Source: Ephydatia muelleri | Taxonomy: Eukaryota > Porifera > Demospongiae > Spongillida > Spongillidae | Assembly (NCBI GenBank): GCA_013339895.1 | Contig: JABACO010000012.1 | Coordinates: 5,113,449-5,177,448, forward strand | DNA length: 64,000 bases | Direction: 5' to 3' | Shown here: piece by piece, positions 34,949 through 47,080 of the stretch | Position numbering within the stretch: the stretch's first letter is position 1 | Layout: each line of letters begins with the position of its first letter | Notes under the pieces: model-generated | Told to the model about the DNA's origin: nothing | Databases searched by the model: none | The model's input: only the letters and a program-made list of their open reading frames with translations | Program-made: the position numbers and the translations under genes

Positions 34949-37900
34949 ATGCATTGCGGCCTGTTCGGAGGCAGTGTTGGAGGAGCGATCCTCATCGTCA
35001 TTTCGCTAGCTGCTCTGGCTAGCAGTGCGGCCAGACCGTTCATCAGCAGCATATCTCCAGAAGGTAAGACAAAGAGATAGCATTTCATTATTGATAATGC
35101 GTTTTAATATACAGCGACAATAGTTAACTACGAAGTTTTCACTCCGTCTGTAAACTATGCGGACCCTGAAACGGTTATGTATTGATTTCTTTTCTACGGT
35201 CTGATATGATACGGCATTTTTCTTCTCATATAGGGCTCGTTGACAATTTCAGTTGAAGCAGAGTCGTACAGCTTCGAAATAGTCTTAGAAATGAACACGT
35301 AAGGCAATTTTTATGAGGGTACAGCGCCAAATTTTGATTAAGTGGTCTATCTAGTTCCACCTAGATACAAATATACAGTGTAATTATAATAACTTCATTC
35401 ACCATTTTATCGCTATTGTGTACGATTACCTAGGAATCTTCTTTCGCCGGACTTCTCATCGTCTTCATACAACTCACAAGGAGAAGAGGTTACTGTCAAA
35501 GTGAGTCGCTACATGAATCGTAAATATGCATCTAACTGCAATCGCGGGTTGAGTGTTTTGTGCAAGTCGCATAAATGTGAATTACACGTCAAAAAAATGC
35601 GAATAATTATGCGAAACATTTGTTTCATAACTACTATTTCTCAATGAATGTTCTTTCATTATTAGCCATAGTTTTCTCACATTCAAAACTGGTAATAAGG
35701 TCTCGACATAATTATCTTATATTAGGCACTTCATAGCTAAAATTCCTACAAGACGTCGCTGCAGAATTGAAACTACAGTTACAGTTAGTTCAGCCATGCA
35801 CTAATTTGGTAGTAGTCGTTGCACAATATGTAGTGCACAGACATGAAGCATGGTTTGACATGTACATAGAGGGTTACGAACGTCCTATCGAGGCAGCTCA
35901 ATCGCAAGTGCATACATCATGTACTATGTAAAAAACAAAAATTTGAGCCTAGGTACCAAATCAAATGTACTGTAAGATGTTCTAAAAGTGCTTCTTTAGT
36001 GGTCTGCGATGGTAGGTATATCTTGATATGCATGGCATGTACAAATGTAAAACTCACATCTTGCTCCACTTGACAACTGTGAATTATTGTGGAATATACC
36101 TTCTTATCGTATTATGTAGGGTCATCCAAATTGCTTCTATCATGGAAAAGTTACTGGCCACTCTACATGGACTGCAGCAATGTCCACCTGCAATGGATTG
36201 AGGTGATTTATAATGAAGTACCTAACTAGACAGATGAAGTTCTCAGCAAATATTAAGTTAGAATTAATATGTACTGTATTATATAGATAAGATACACAAT
36301 TAATTCTATTTGTAATGCTGACATAGTGCTTTCTAATTTACTCATGCCTGCACCATGTGATTGATTGCAGTATGTAATATTTTTCAGAGGGTCATTTGGA
36401 AATATATCAAAAAAGAAACAACTGTTCTATATTGAACCATTGGGTCCAGATACAAATTTGGTTAGTTGGTTACTTAGAATTAATTTATTATCGTACAAAA
36501 ACATTTCCATACACATGCACTTTACCTATTGTTCTAAATTCATGGCAGCTTGAACAACCTCATGCAATCTATGTGGCCACAGAACATGTAGATAAAGTTG
36601 GAACTTGCGGTAAATGATATATTGCAGGGTTAGGTTTGATAAATTACAACGTTGTTTTGTTTAGGAGTGCCACATGGTGAAGGATTAAAAAGTGCTGCAC
36701 ATGAAGCTATATCCCATCACAACAGAGTCAGTTGTCATTTTGCTCAGCATTCATCTGTATAATGTAATGTATTTCAGCTGTATGGTCAAGCTGAAAATGG
36801 ATTCCTTGTTGTGGAGTTGGCAGTGGTGAATGATATGGCTCAAGTAAGTAAAAATAATGTGCTTTCAAACTTAAAAGTAATGTACCATAGCATTTCTGAA
36901 TTCAGCGAATGCACAAGGATCACATTTCTAAACTGAGTTCAATATTCATAGAATAATGCATTGATTTTCGCTTTGTACCTTTCATACTGCAGAGGCTATA
37001 TAGTTTATTACACATTCTCCATACATTTATCAATACCAACTTGCTCTCACGAATCCATATAGACACTTTCACTGGCTACAAAACTTACAACTAGTATTTA
37101 TTGTGTATGTGCATGCATAAACGTTTGAATTAACACATGCAGATCAATCGATTCGGAGGTAATGTTCAAACTGCAGTGACAAGGGCTTTGGAAATATCTA
37201 ATAATGCTGACAGCGTAAGTTTGCGTAACATAAGATAATTTTGCAATTAAATATGCATTCTATTCAGCTCTACAAGCCATTAGGTATTCGTGTAGTCCTC
37301 ACCAGAGTAATTTCGTGGAATACCGGAAATCAAATAAGTGTAGTCACCAATCCAACAACACTCCTGAACAATTTCCTTGCGTTTTCGCCACAAATAACAT
37401 CCACTCGCGATGTGGCAATGCTATTTACGTAAGTTATATTCAATCTGATAGCATGCAATCAGAGGAATTAAAGCAGTTTCCATACCTTTTGGTACAACAA
37501 AATGTCAATGAATTTCATATCAAATCATTAGAGGCGTTGATATGGATGGCACAACAGTTGGTATTGCCTTTGTTGGAACTATGTGTGGTACCTCGTCTGT
37601 GGGAGTTGTGCAGGACTTTGGCTCACTGGCTGCAGTTGGAAGTACAACAGCTCATGAGATGGGTCACATTTTCAGCATGCAACATGACACAGGTTAGTTC
37701 AATCATTGTATATTGTACTACCATTCATAATGCGCACATTGAACAAAAATGAAGCCTCAGATAATATCCCTTGTGCATTTGTTGTACATTGTATAGATTC
37801 TACATGCTCAAGAACTTACACATTCAGTTTTGCAGAACTGTCTCCTAAATCACTGTAATTAATGGCAAGAGGCCAGTACATGGCAATATAGTTTACACCA

Positions 37901-40363
37901 GTAAGGAGATACTACAATGCAAAGTACATACCAAAGAAAAGTACATTATTTATGAGCAGTGGATAGGGTAAAAAAAACTATGTTAGTTTGATTATTAATA
38001 AGCCCATTCAGCTAACATGTACATATTTGAATTCACGAGATTTCCTTTCAATCACCATCATGTAACTAGGTGCATGATACTTAATTCATTTTCTAAAACC
38101 AATAAGTACAATGTGCATGCACATTCTTATCAATGTCATTCTTTATTATAAGCATTCATCTTAGGTCATAATCTGTTTTGTCTATAGGAACCTGCACATG
38201 CAATGATGCCAATGGGTGCATCATGGGTGCAGTACAAGGTTTCATACCTCCTACCAAGTGGAGCAACTGCAGCCTACAATTTCTCAGTAATGGACTCAAT
38301 AATGCAAACCTTGGTGTGTGTCTTACTAATGACCCAGCGGCCACTGTTGGTGCACCTGTATGTGGAAATGGAATTCTTGAAGGCAATGAAATTTGTGATT
38401 GTGGCACACCAAAGGTACAGTGCAACTTGCATGTGCTGCTTATTACAATTACTTTAAGGGTGTGTATGTAAAATGTGGTTTCCTCTGTCATTGCTTTTGA
38501 TAAATAGGAATGTAAAAATCCTTGCTGCAATGCTACAACTTGCAAGTTAGCTACTGGAGCTCAATGCACCAGCGGAGTATGCTGTGCAAGCTGCAAATTT
38601 AAGACATACGGTACTGTCTGCAGGCCATCAGTTGGAGAGTGTGATATCAATGAGTTCTGCAGTGGAGCATCTGCTGTGTGTCCAGCTGATCTGGTCAAAA
38701 TCAATGGAAGCCCATGTGCTGGTGGAATAGGATCATGTTTCAATGGTTTGTGTCCTACAAGAGACAGCCAGTGCAAGTTTTTCTATGGAAGCAGCAGCGG
38801 TGATGGTGCTGCTGGCTGCTACACGACCTTCAATCCTCGTGGTGACCTGCATGGAAACTGTGGCAGTACTGCAGTTGCAAATACGTATCGCCCTTGTGCA
38901 ACTGGGTATGTGGATAACAGTGACATTTAAAGCATGCCTTTCATCTTGCTTGCATTGTAGAGATACAAATTGCTAACAATAATATAGTACTACTACAAAG
39001 TGTTTATGCTGTATGCTGTTGAAATGGTTCTCATGTAAACAGATTTTCATTCCTATAAAATAATATACCAATATCAATAATACAGTATATACAATACAGA
39101 CATAAGTGAGACTGATGGGAAACCTGCTAATTTTGTTTTATCTTTGATCTGTCCTTTTTGACATTAATTGAATGCAAGTGATGCTCTGCCTGAGAAGTTT
39201 AACAGTTGTACTTAAATCCATATTTTATTAAATTACAGTAAAATACATGAGCGTTATAGTACAACTGTGAATTTCATAAACATGAAATGAACTGACAGTG
39301 ATATAAAGTGATCCTTACATGGTTCATGAATTACATTCTTTTGTCACACAGAAATGTTATGTGTGGTTCGCTTCAGTGTCTTACTACCGGCTCCCAGTTT
39401 CCAATGAATATTAACTTGGCAGGTTCCATTCAGATTGGCACTCACAGCATATCTGCCACACAGATTTGCAAGTAAATGAAAACTACAAGTATTTGCTGCT
39501 CGTCATTTTACAATGAATTTTCTTATAATAATGAACAGGTCGTTTCTGTTCATTCCTTCGACAGGTGTTAGTACTAATGATATATGGCTTCCAAAAAATG
39601 GAACAAAGTGTGGAACCAACCAGGTATATCTGCATAGGCAACAAATTCTGACAATTACACTGTGAAAATGGAATCCAATTGATGCATTAATTGTTGCAAG
39701 AATTTTCATTTAGCATTACTGTTGTATCCCTATATAGATCTGCCTTGCAGGTCAATGTACTCCGCTTTCATCACTACCTGCATGTCCGACTGGTACTAAT
39801 GGAATTGTATGCTCTGGGAATGGAGTAAGTGTTTTTCAGTGCAGTGTACTTATGGACCGATGAACAGTTGTTGCTCATTTTTATTAGGTAGTTTGGTGCT
39901 TGGTTACTTGGATATATATTATGTACATGTGCTTTATTTATATTTATTGAATCAATAATAATGCAAAATAAAAAAATAATATTATGTCATAACTTTTTGC
40001 AGTTTCTATAATTTCATGGCAAGTTTTCTCTTCCCAGCTCTGCTCTAATGGGGGTACATGTGCATGCAATGTAGGATTCACAGGGTCTACGTGCTCACTT
40101 CCATTTGCTGGTCCAGGTTAGTATATTTTCTTGGTGTTGCCACAACAATGACTTTCTTGTACTCAGTTGGATAAAGCATTTCGTCAGCAAATTTGGAGTG
40201 GATCAATAATTTGATGTCTGAACATTGTACATTGTACACATGATATGGTTAGAATTAGTTTACATCAGCATTCAAATATAATCTACATGTAATTGGACTA
40301 TCTTTTATGAATTATGCATGCATTAATGCATATTAATTGAATACAGGAAGGGATATAAAATGA
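34949..40363 (+). CDS. ADAM-family metalloprotease-disintegrin
   Basis: Zinc endopeptidase that cleaves extracellular or membrane proteins. Exons: 34949-35063, 35253-35298, 35434-35500, 36120-36202, 36388-36460, 36549-36609, 36665-36726, 36778-36843, 37143-37214, 37268-37428, 37532-37692, 38188-38414, 38508-38905, 39352-39471, 39572-39623, 39738-39824, 40038-40116 and a tentative 40347-40363; 648 residues, all junctions in frame. Domains in order: signal peptide (GGAILIVISLAALASSAA), prodomain with NCFYHGKVTGHSTW and a cysteine-switch TCGVPHGEG, catalytic domain from about residue 170 with HEMGHIFSMQHD (residues ~310) and Met-turn CIMGA, disintegrin (CGNGILEGNEICDCG, RPSVGECDINEFC), cysteine-rich domain (NGTKCGTNQICLAGQC) and an EGF module (CSNGGTCACNVGFTG). 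All zinc ligands and the catalytic Glu are present, so the enzyme should be active. Unusual: no transmembrane helix was found after the EGF module; the short last exon would end the protein at RDIK. That last exon is the weakest part. Confidence 0.9.
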
Positions 40364-41830
40364 ACAAGGAGAACGTTTTTCATACCAATACACCATACAG
40401 TTAGCATTCTTCTTTTATATAATTGAAGCATACACAGCGTAGGAATGCACCACATGATATATCCAACCAACTGCAAGAAAGCAATTTACAATTGTGCTGT
40501 ATTAATTATGCATATACAATGCACACTGTAGAACAGCTACTTCTGGTAGTTATAGAAGAGCTAACTGGGCTATTCGCGCCGTACCTTTGTATTTTCATAG
40601 CTTGACCAGTTGCCACAATATACCCAACACTTCTATGCTTCAACATGACTCAGCTGGCCAGATTGCAAGACTTAGGCATTTATTAAGCTGATTTGTAAGA
40701 ACTCACATCCATGCATGCTTAAATGTGTGGAGCATGATGTACGAGAGGATCAGTGAAAATGTTGCACTGCACATATCTGGCATCATGGTAAGTAAGGTGC
40801 CATCTAGGTCATGCATTATCGCAAGTACTGGAAAGTTGCAGAAACCGTCGTTAGGTCCCTTTTCATGACAATGATACCATTTACATGTAGAGGCTGAAAC
40901 AGGTGGATCTTTTTCCCATATTGTATTATCTCCAGCATGACAATTATGGAGTCAATGATGCAGAGCAATTTTTTTATCCGAATTAGTTAAATTGATGAAT
41001 ATTTACATAACTGTTACAGTAGCAACTGCTGGTATTCGGGTGTTTTTCCTGCATTGCGGAGAGTTCTACGGTGACGATTCAACATTATTATTTTAATGCT
41101 TCGCCATAAAGACAAGTCGGATGCATTGGACATAACCGCACTTGCCAGCTGCAAGATAAGATTTCAGCCAATGAACAGCATAAGATTTGTTTGACAGCTA
41201 TTGAACTTTGTTTTGTTACCACCTACAACTCTTGTTTATTATGTTTTATTTTTTACATGCAATATACTATACTACATTAATTTGTGGCCCCTATGGCCAG
41301 CTGGGCCCTCGGGAGTTTCAGACGCGGGTACTGGAACCAGTGTTCAAAATCCCTCGCCGAAGCTTTAAAAAGATTTGTTTCCTGTACGAATAAGTCGACG
41401 TTGGTTCACTTCGAACAGCTGTACTGCTGTGACTAACAAGTTACATGTGATGTTTAATATCACTATATATTAATATTTCCATGCGTAAAGTATATTGCCA
41501 ATTCAAGTACTGAGTTGGCACTGCCAGCTCAATTTTTGGGCGAGGTTACATTCAGTTTCTATCTCATTTGTACCAGACTCTGAGATTCAACAGGACGGCA
41601 CGAAATATACAACAGCGGAGCGGTGCACATTTCTTTGAAGACATAGATTCACTCGTGTCTGTAGATGACAGATGATTGAGATGCAAAAATGAATTTAAAT
41701 ACGCCGCTGCAAATAGCGATGCGAACGGTTAATGCGTTGCGTTATATTGAGTATTCTGACGTCATTGTATGTACTATTTATAGCCTAAGACACGTGCAAT
41801 TGCCACATAGATCGTATTGACAGGCTAGGG
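40117..41830. other. ADAM 3' flank and intergenic
   Basis: No convincing transmembrane exon in either frame. Near 40850-40890 a short stretch (GTTAGGTCCCTTTTCA...GACAATGATACCAT) resembles the right end of the repeat at 47.5 kb. Otherwise nothing recognised. Confidence 0.4.
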
Positions 41831-41915
41831 TTCTTATTAACAATAAAAGTTGCAAAATGCACAAACGTGCAGCAAAGTCGACAGCATAAAGCTCTTCAAT
41901 ACAAACGTTCATATA

Positions 41916-42497
41916 ATGGGGAATCTGGCAACATCACTAAGAACCGCCATCTGGGGTCTTTTTGAGAGGTTCTCCGATCGTCCTGCCAAGATCCTGATGT
42001 TGGGACTGGACGCAGCTGGCAAGACAACAGTACTGTACAGGTTAAAACTAAACAAGGTGGTGGACACGGTACCGACCATCGGTTTCACCGTTGAAACCTT
42101 GACTCCGGTGAAAAACATCTCGTTTACTGTCTGGGACATTGGCGGGCAGGACAAGATACGTCCACTGTGGAGACATTACTTCGTAGGAACTCACGGACTG
42201 ATGTTCGTAGTGGACAGTGCAGACGCGAATAGGTTAGACGAGGCCAGGGAGGAACTGGGATGGCTTCTTAACTCGGACGAGTTGATCGGAGTCCCTCTGG
42301 TGGTCTTGGCCAATAAGCAAGATTTGTCCGGCGCGCTGTCGCCTTCAGTGACTGCTGCGAAACTCGACCTTCAATCCGTCAAGGGGAGAAACTGGTATAT
42401 ACAAGGAACAAACGCACTGAACGGGGATGGTTTGTATGAAGCCATTGAGGAAATGAGTCAGCTGGTCAAAGAGTTCCAGGCAACCAGGGCAATGTGA
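41916..42497 (+). CDS. ARF/ARL-type small GTPase, intronless
   Basis: Membrane-traffic GTPase of the ARF family, 193 residues. Start chosen at the MGNL methionine because Gly2 is the N-myristoylation site; an upstream in-frame ATG at 41850 would bury it. Switch and nucleotide motifs: GLDAAGKTT (P-loop), PTIGFTVET (switch 1 with Thr), [17 protein letters not shown] (switch 2), ANKQD (base recognition). The fifth motif is divergent: NALNGDGL where ARF1 has CATSGDGL. About 12 residues longer than ARF1, divided between an extended N-terminal helix and the C-terminus (FQATRAM). Lack of introns, in a genome where the other genes are full of them, suggests a retrocopy that stayed intact. AATAAA lies near 42790. 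Confidence 0.92.
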   Translation: MGNLATSLRTAIWGLFERFSDRPAKILMLGLDAAGKTTVLYRLKLNKVVDTVPTIGFTVETLTPVKNISFTVWDIGGQDKIRPLWRHYFVGTHGLMFVVDSADANRLDEAREELGWLLNSDELIGVPLVVLANKQDLSGALSPSVTAAKLDLQSVKGRNWYIQGTNALNGDGLYEAIEEMSQLVKEFQATRAM

Positions 42498-44434
42498 TGC
42501 TATTTTGGCTCCGCGGAGTTTGTTTTTGTGTGCGTGTGGGTTGGACATTATGCGCCACAACTCCATTGTATGAAATGGTCTCCCAGCAGTGTTCCGGGAT
42601 AATTCGACAATACATGTACATGTGAATTGTATGCGTCATGAAGATCGTGCATTATACATGCATGTCTACATGTATAACAATGCATTAAGTATCAAATGAA
42701 TGTTGCATATACGGCGTACGTCAGATCCTTAATATCATATAGGGTCGGCTTCACAACAAAAATTGCAAGCTCCGTCACCCTTGCCAGATCAATAAACTAA
42801 TAGACTTCTTGAATTGAACACGAACTTTGTACGGTCAGAATATGTGACTTCAAGCGATTGAGAACAAGGCTTCGCGAAACCTTTGATGCGCTATTGGCTC
42901 TGCGTTACATTACGTCTTTTAGCATCACTGTGTGGTTATGCCTATAGTGTTGCTACTGATTAGTACTTATAAACTTCCATTTATTTAATAGCGTGGTTGA
43001 GAATAACTCGTCAGACATAACCACAGCAATATTGGGTATAACCATGACTTTAGTCTCAATTCCTAGCTTTGTGTAATATGTTAGAGCGGCTCAACAGTCT
43101 TGGGTGGTGCAGTATATGCAATGAATTGTGCACTTTATGATTAAAGCACAATACTACCCCACAATAAATTAATTCTTATATAAGATCTCAGCTAGAAACT
43201 GTAACACAGTTTGAGTCAGCAGTCGTAGAGACTCTTCATGTACAAGTGATATAGGTACAGAATGGATGCACAGCATGTGATATGTGCAGGTCAGGTGAGA
43301 AATGCCACTAGACAGACAGACGCTACATGTCACAAGTCAGCTGAGTTCAGGTATATGGCAGGTGCTACAAAACAATGTTCTGAGCGCCACAACAGTTTCA
43401 CCCACTCGGTATGAACTAGAAATCAGCTGCTTTTATGTGGCTGCTTAGCAAATACAATTATGCAGTACATGCAATCCTGAATACAACATTAAATCAGATT
43501 TATATGGCCCCAGTTTTTAAGTTCAGCAACACAAATTCCTTGCGAATAAAGGCAGATTTGTGCATAAGATCGTGTTTTAAGCAATATGCTTTAGTCAATA
43601 ACAATGATTTACGCACAAAAAGGCTACCCATGCAAACAATATTGCTCGAGCATCCAATGTGTGGCAAACTCAACATGGAAGGTATATACATGCATGCAGT
43701 TACAAATATGTTGCAGAACAATTCCTAAAGTTCCAAGAACTAAAACTAGCCATCCATTTGTCTCCCAAAGAGAATGGACAACTTAGTAGTTAACTACTCT
43801 TGGATGTACAGTAGTAGAGCATGTATTGAGCTCTTAATTGCCTGACCATATCCTGGTGGCTGTCCTCAAATTTTGAAGATCTAGCTGCAACTTGTGAAAC
43901 CATTTAGTGTGTACCTACACGTATACCAGGTGTTCCCAAAAGCAATGGTTTTACAATTATATAACTATGGTTTGAAGTTAATTAACTGCTTGATTTATTC
44001 AACATCGATACAGCAGTTAGATAAATACTACTAATTTCAATTTGTTGCAACCGGTTAAGTAAGTATATCAAACCCTCATAAAGCAACATATTCAAAGCCC
44101 TCTAGTATCATAGAAGTAAAAACCACCATTTGGGAGTTATTGAAAGTCAAAGTCTGTTACAAATGTTGTGGTTTTTATTGCCTTCATGTTTGATGATTTG
44201 TTTTGAATATTTACGAATAAAATGCTAATTAAATTTTATAATTCAATTATATTATTATGTACTTTACAAATCCTCCAATTATAATTTTGAAAGTATTTGA
44301 TTTATCTTTACATCCCTTAATGGCAATCAGATTTTAATAACACAGTTCGTATTTTCATAACTTCTGCACTGTAAGTCATTTAGATTAATAATCCGATTAA
44401 GAAGTTAAAACCTTTTCCTTGATTTGCAAACACC

Positions 44435-44645
44435 AGGTATACATCACCACAGTGTTTGACAGAACATTGTTAGGACCAGCCTCCATTTTATCCTCTGCAG
44501 GTCTTCCACCTGGTCTTGAAAGCAATCTAAAATTACAGGAAGGTTAGTGATGCAGTCATCAGCCTCAAGGCACAAATGATTTGGGGACAATTGGGCAAGG
44601 GAACATTTACAATCTGAAAACTCATCTTCAATGTCTTGGCTTGAT
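44435..44645 (-). pseudogene. Unrecognised open segment, probable transposon relic
   Basis: Minus strand gives about 69 stop-free codons reading SDCKCSLAQLSPNHLCLEAD then DCITNLPVILDCFQDQVEDL. No start codon and stops beyond. Composition is protein-like. Upstream on the same strand (44700-45030) the frames are broken. Family unknown. Confidence 0.3.
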
Positions 44646-45203
44646 CCATGCTTTGTGAGGTAGGATTACATCAGCCTGCCAACTCTATGCAGAGAAATAA
44701 AGTGCATTAAAATATCTTATGTCATTATTCAGTACTTGGCATATCATCTTGCAGCAGCTGGAACACCTTTTCCATCAGGTTTGGACCATACACTATGGCA
44801 ACTCCTCTATCTCCTCCTCTAACACAGATGACAGTAAAAATCAATAAAAGGGGCAACCTATCCTTTGTGGTTGCCTCTGATTATCTCTGGAGATCTGCAC
44901 ATCCTTTTTTCCACATGCTATGGAGATTCCTGAAGCGTAACCACTTACTCCACCAACTTTCTTCATCACTCAACCATTTCAAGCATGGTAGACCCTCACC
45001 TCCACTGTATAATTAAAGGTCCAGCTCTTGACATCTTCTTTGCTTCAGTATCTGCTGTGGTGAGACCGGGAGTGGATGCTACTGTCATGAAAGTAATGCC
45101 TGCCAGGACCTGGAGTGTGTAAATAAGAGTGAAATTTTAATTACATACATAACCAAGTTATTTCTCATGTAGAACATTGCAAAACAGGTTTACCATGGCT
45201 TTT

Positions 45204-45370
45204 CCGGAGCGCGGAGACAACCGATCGTCGAATTATACAGGTATGTGATGAGCGTAATATTGAAAAGCGCTTGCTTTGATATATCATATGAACAGTATAA
45301 CCGGAGCGTGGAGACAACCGATCGTCGAATTATATGTGATGAGCGTAATATTGAAAAGCGCTTGCTTCGA
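45204..45370. repeat. Tandem duplication, period 97 bp, upstream of EXD2
   Basis: CCGGAGCG(C/T)GGAGACAACC starts at 45204 and 45301 and each copy continues through GAGCGTAATATTGAAAAGCG. It lies 220-390 bp before the EXD2 start and may be promoter-proximal. Confidence 0.85.
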
Positions 45371-45593
45371 GATGGGCGAGGGCACGACCAACGGATACCA
45401 GATGCAGGAATGGTAACTAAATGGAGGGTGCTTTATTTATCGTCACTCATCGCTGGGAGTAAGTCTGCTGCTATTTAAATAAAATAACCTCTTTCTCGAA
45501 TTATTTATATGGTCGCGAAGCGAGTATTATGTTGTGTGTATGTATCAGTATTTTACTGGACTGCGCTACGACTGTGGTTATTTCGCTCCCACC

Positions 45594-47010
45594 ATGCGTC
45601 CAGTTGGCGTTATTGTACTTGGCTTGGGATGGTGGAGGCGAAGGAGATCCCCAGGGCCGGCTGGGTGGCCCCTGACCAAAGCCAGTAGTCCAACCGCTCG
45701 CAAGCCAAGACCAATCGAGGGAAACCGACCGTGCGATCTTTTCGGCCCGGGCAACTTCAAGATCACTGTGTTGAACACGGCATCCAGCTGTGAGCAGCAT
45801 CTGGCATGTTGCCTGGCGACGCCCCCCCGGGTCATTGGATTGGATTGTGAGTGGGGCGGAGCCAGGGACCTTCCCGTGGCCTTGCTCCAGCTAGCATTTC
45901 CCAACAACGAGTGTGTTTTGGTGCACCTGAGTGAGGTGGGCAGTGTGGTCCCAAAGTTGGCAGAAATACTGAACGATAGGAGGTGAGTTTGCTTGATTTA
46001 GGGTATTGGGTGCCGCCGGCCGGTGGGTGGGATGGAGGGTCTTCTGTTGTACACACACAACAGCTTTTATACAGATGCGCAATTTGGCTTTATTGTGCAT
46101 GGGCTCGGGTTTGTTGGGTTATATGGTATCATTGTAGTGTATAAGTGACGTATAGGTGTTTGTACATGTATACCGGCACACTGCTGGCGTTACGATGTGA
46201 TGTGGTGTGTGTGGCTGTAGTTTGGTGATGGTCATATTGGTTCTTTGTTTTTGCTATCACAGCGTTGGTGTAATCCAATCCATTCACATCAGTGCATGCA
46301 CATGTTACATTGTGATGTACAGTACATGCTGTAATCTGTTTCACGTACTGTAACACAGCGTGTTGAAATTTGGCGTTGGTATCAGCAACGATGCTAAAAG
46401 GCTGCAAAATGGCTTTAACGTTCCGGTGGTCGGATGTGTCGACCTGCAGCATCTAGCTGTCAGGTGTGGTTTCAGGTGAGGATATTTACCTGCTTTGCGT
46501 GTCATGCACGGTGTCCATTGTAACGTACTTAGTTGAAGAGTAAGTGCATGTTAGGTGGTTCGAATACTGCCAGGTGAGGCAGGTTATTTGGTAGTGTAGT
46601 GTGGGAACATGTGTGGGATATGGAAAGATGTGTACACATTTTCTATTTGAATGAAATTATATGTTGACCAGTGTACTATACATAGCAGTGGTGCAGGGAG
46701 GAGGGGAGAAAAGTGAGGAGGTTAAACCACAATCAATTGTGTTTGCATAATTGTCTGCCATGAATAATGTCATGCAAGAGGATGTTTAAGCCCTCAAACC
46801 TCCCCTACCTTTGAGATTTGCTACTTCATAGTGATTGGTTAACATTTATTCTTGCCTTTGTATGTGTGTGCATGTGTGTGTGTGTGCGTGTGTGTGTGTG
46901 CATGTGTATGTGTGTGCATGTGTGTGTGTGTGCGTGTGTGTGTGTGCATGTGTATGTGTGTGTGTGTGTTTGTGATTGCGTGCGCGCATGTGTGTGTATG
47001 TGCATGATTG

Positions 47011-47080
<70 letters not shown>

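Larger units (their letters stand above)
42498..45593. other. Intergenic, repeat-derived
   Basis: 44000-44420 resembles the repeat flanks at 4020-4180 and 4690-4860. Otherwise no gene recognised to 45593 apart from the open relic and tandem duplication listed separately. Confidence 0.4.
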
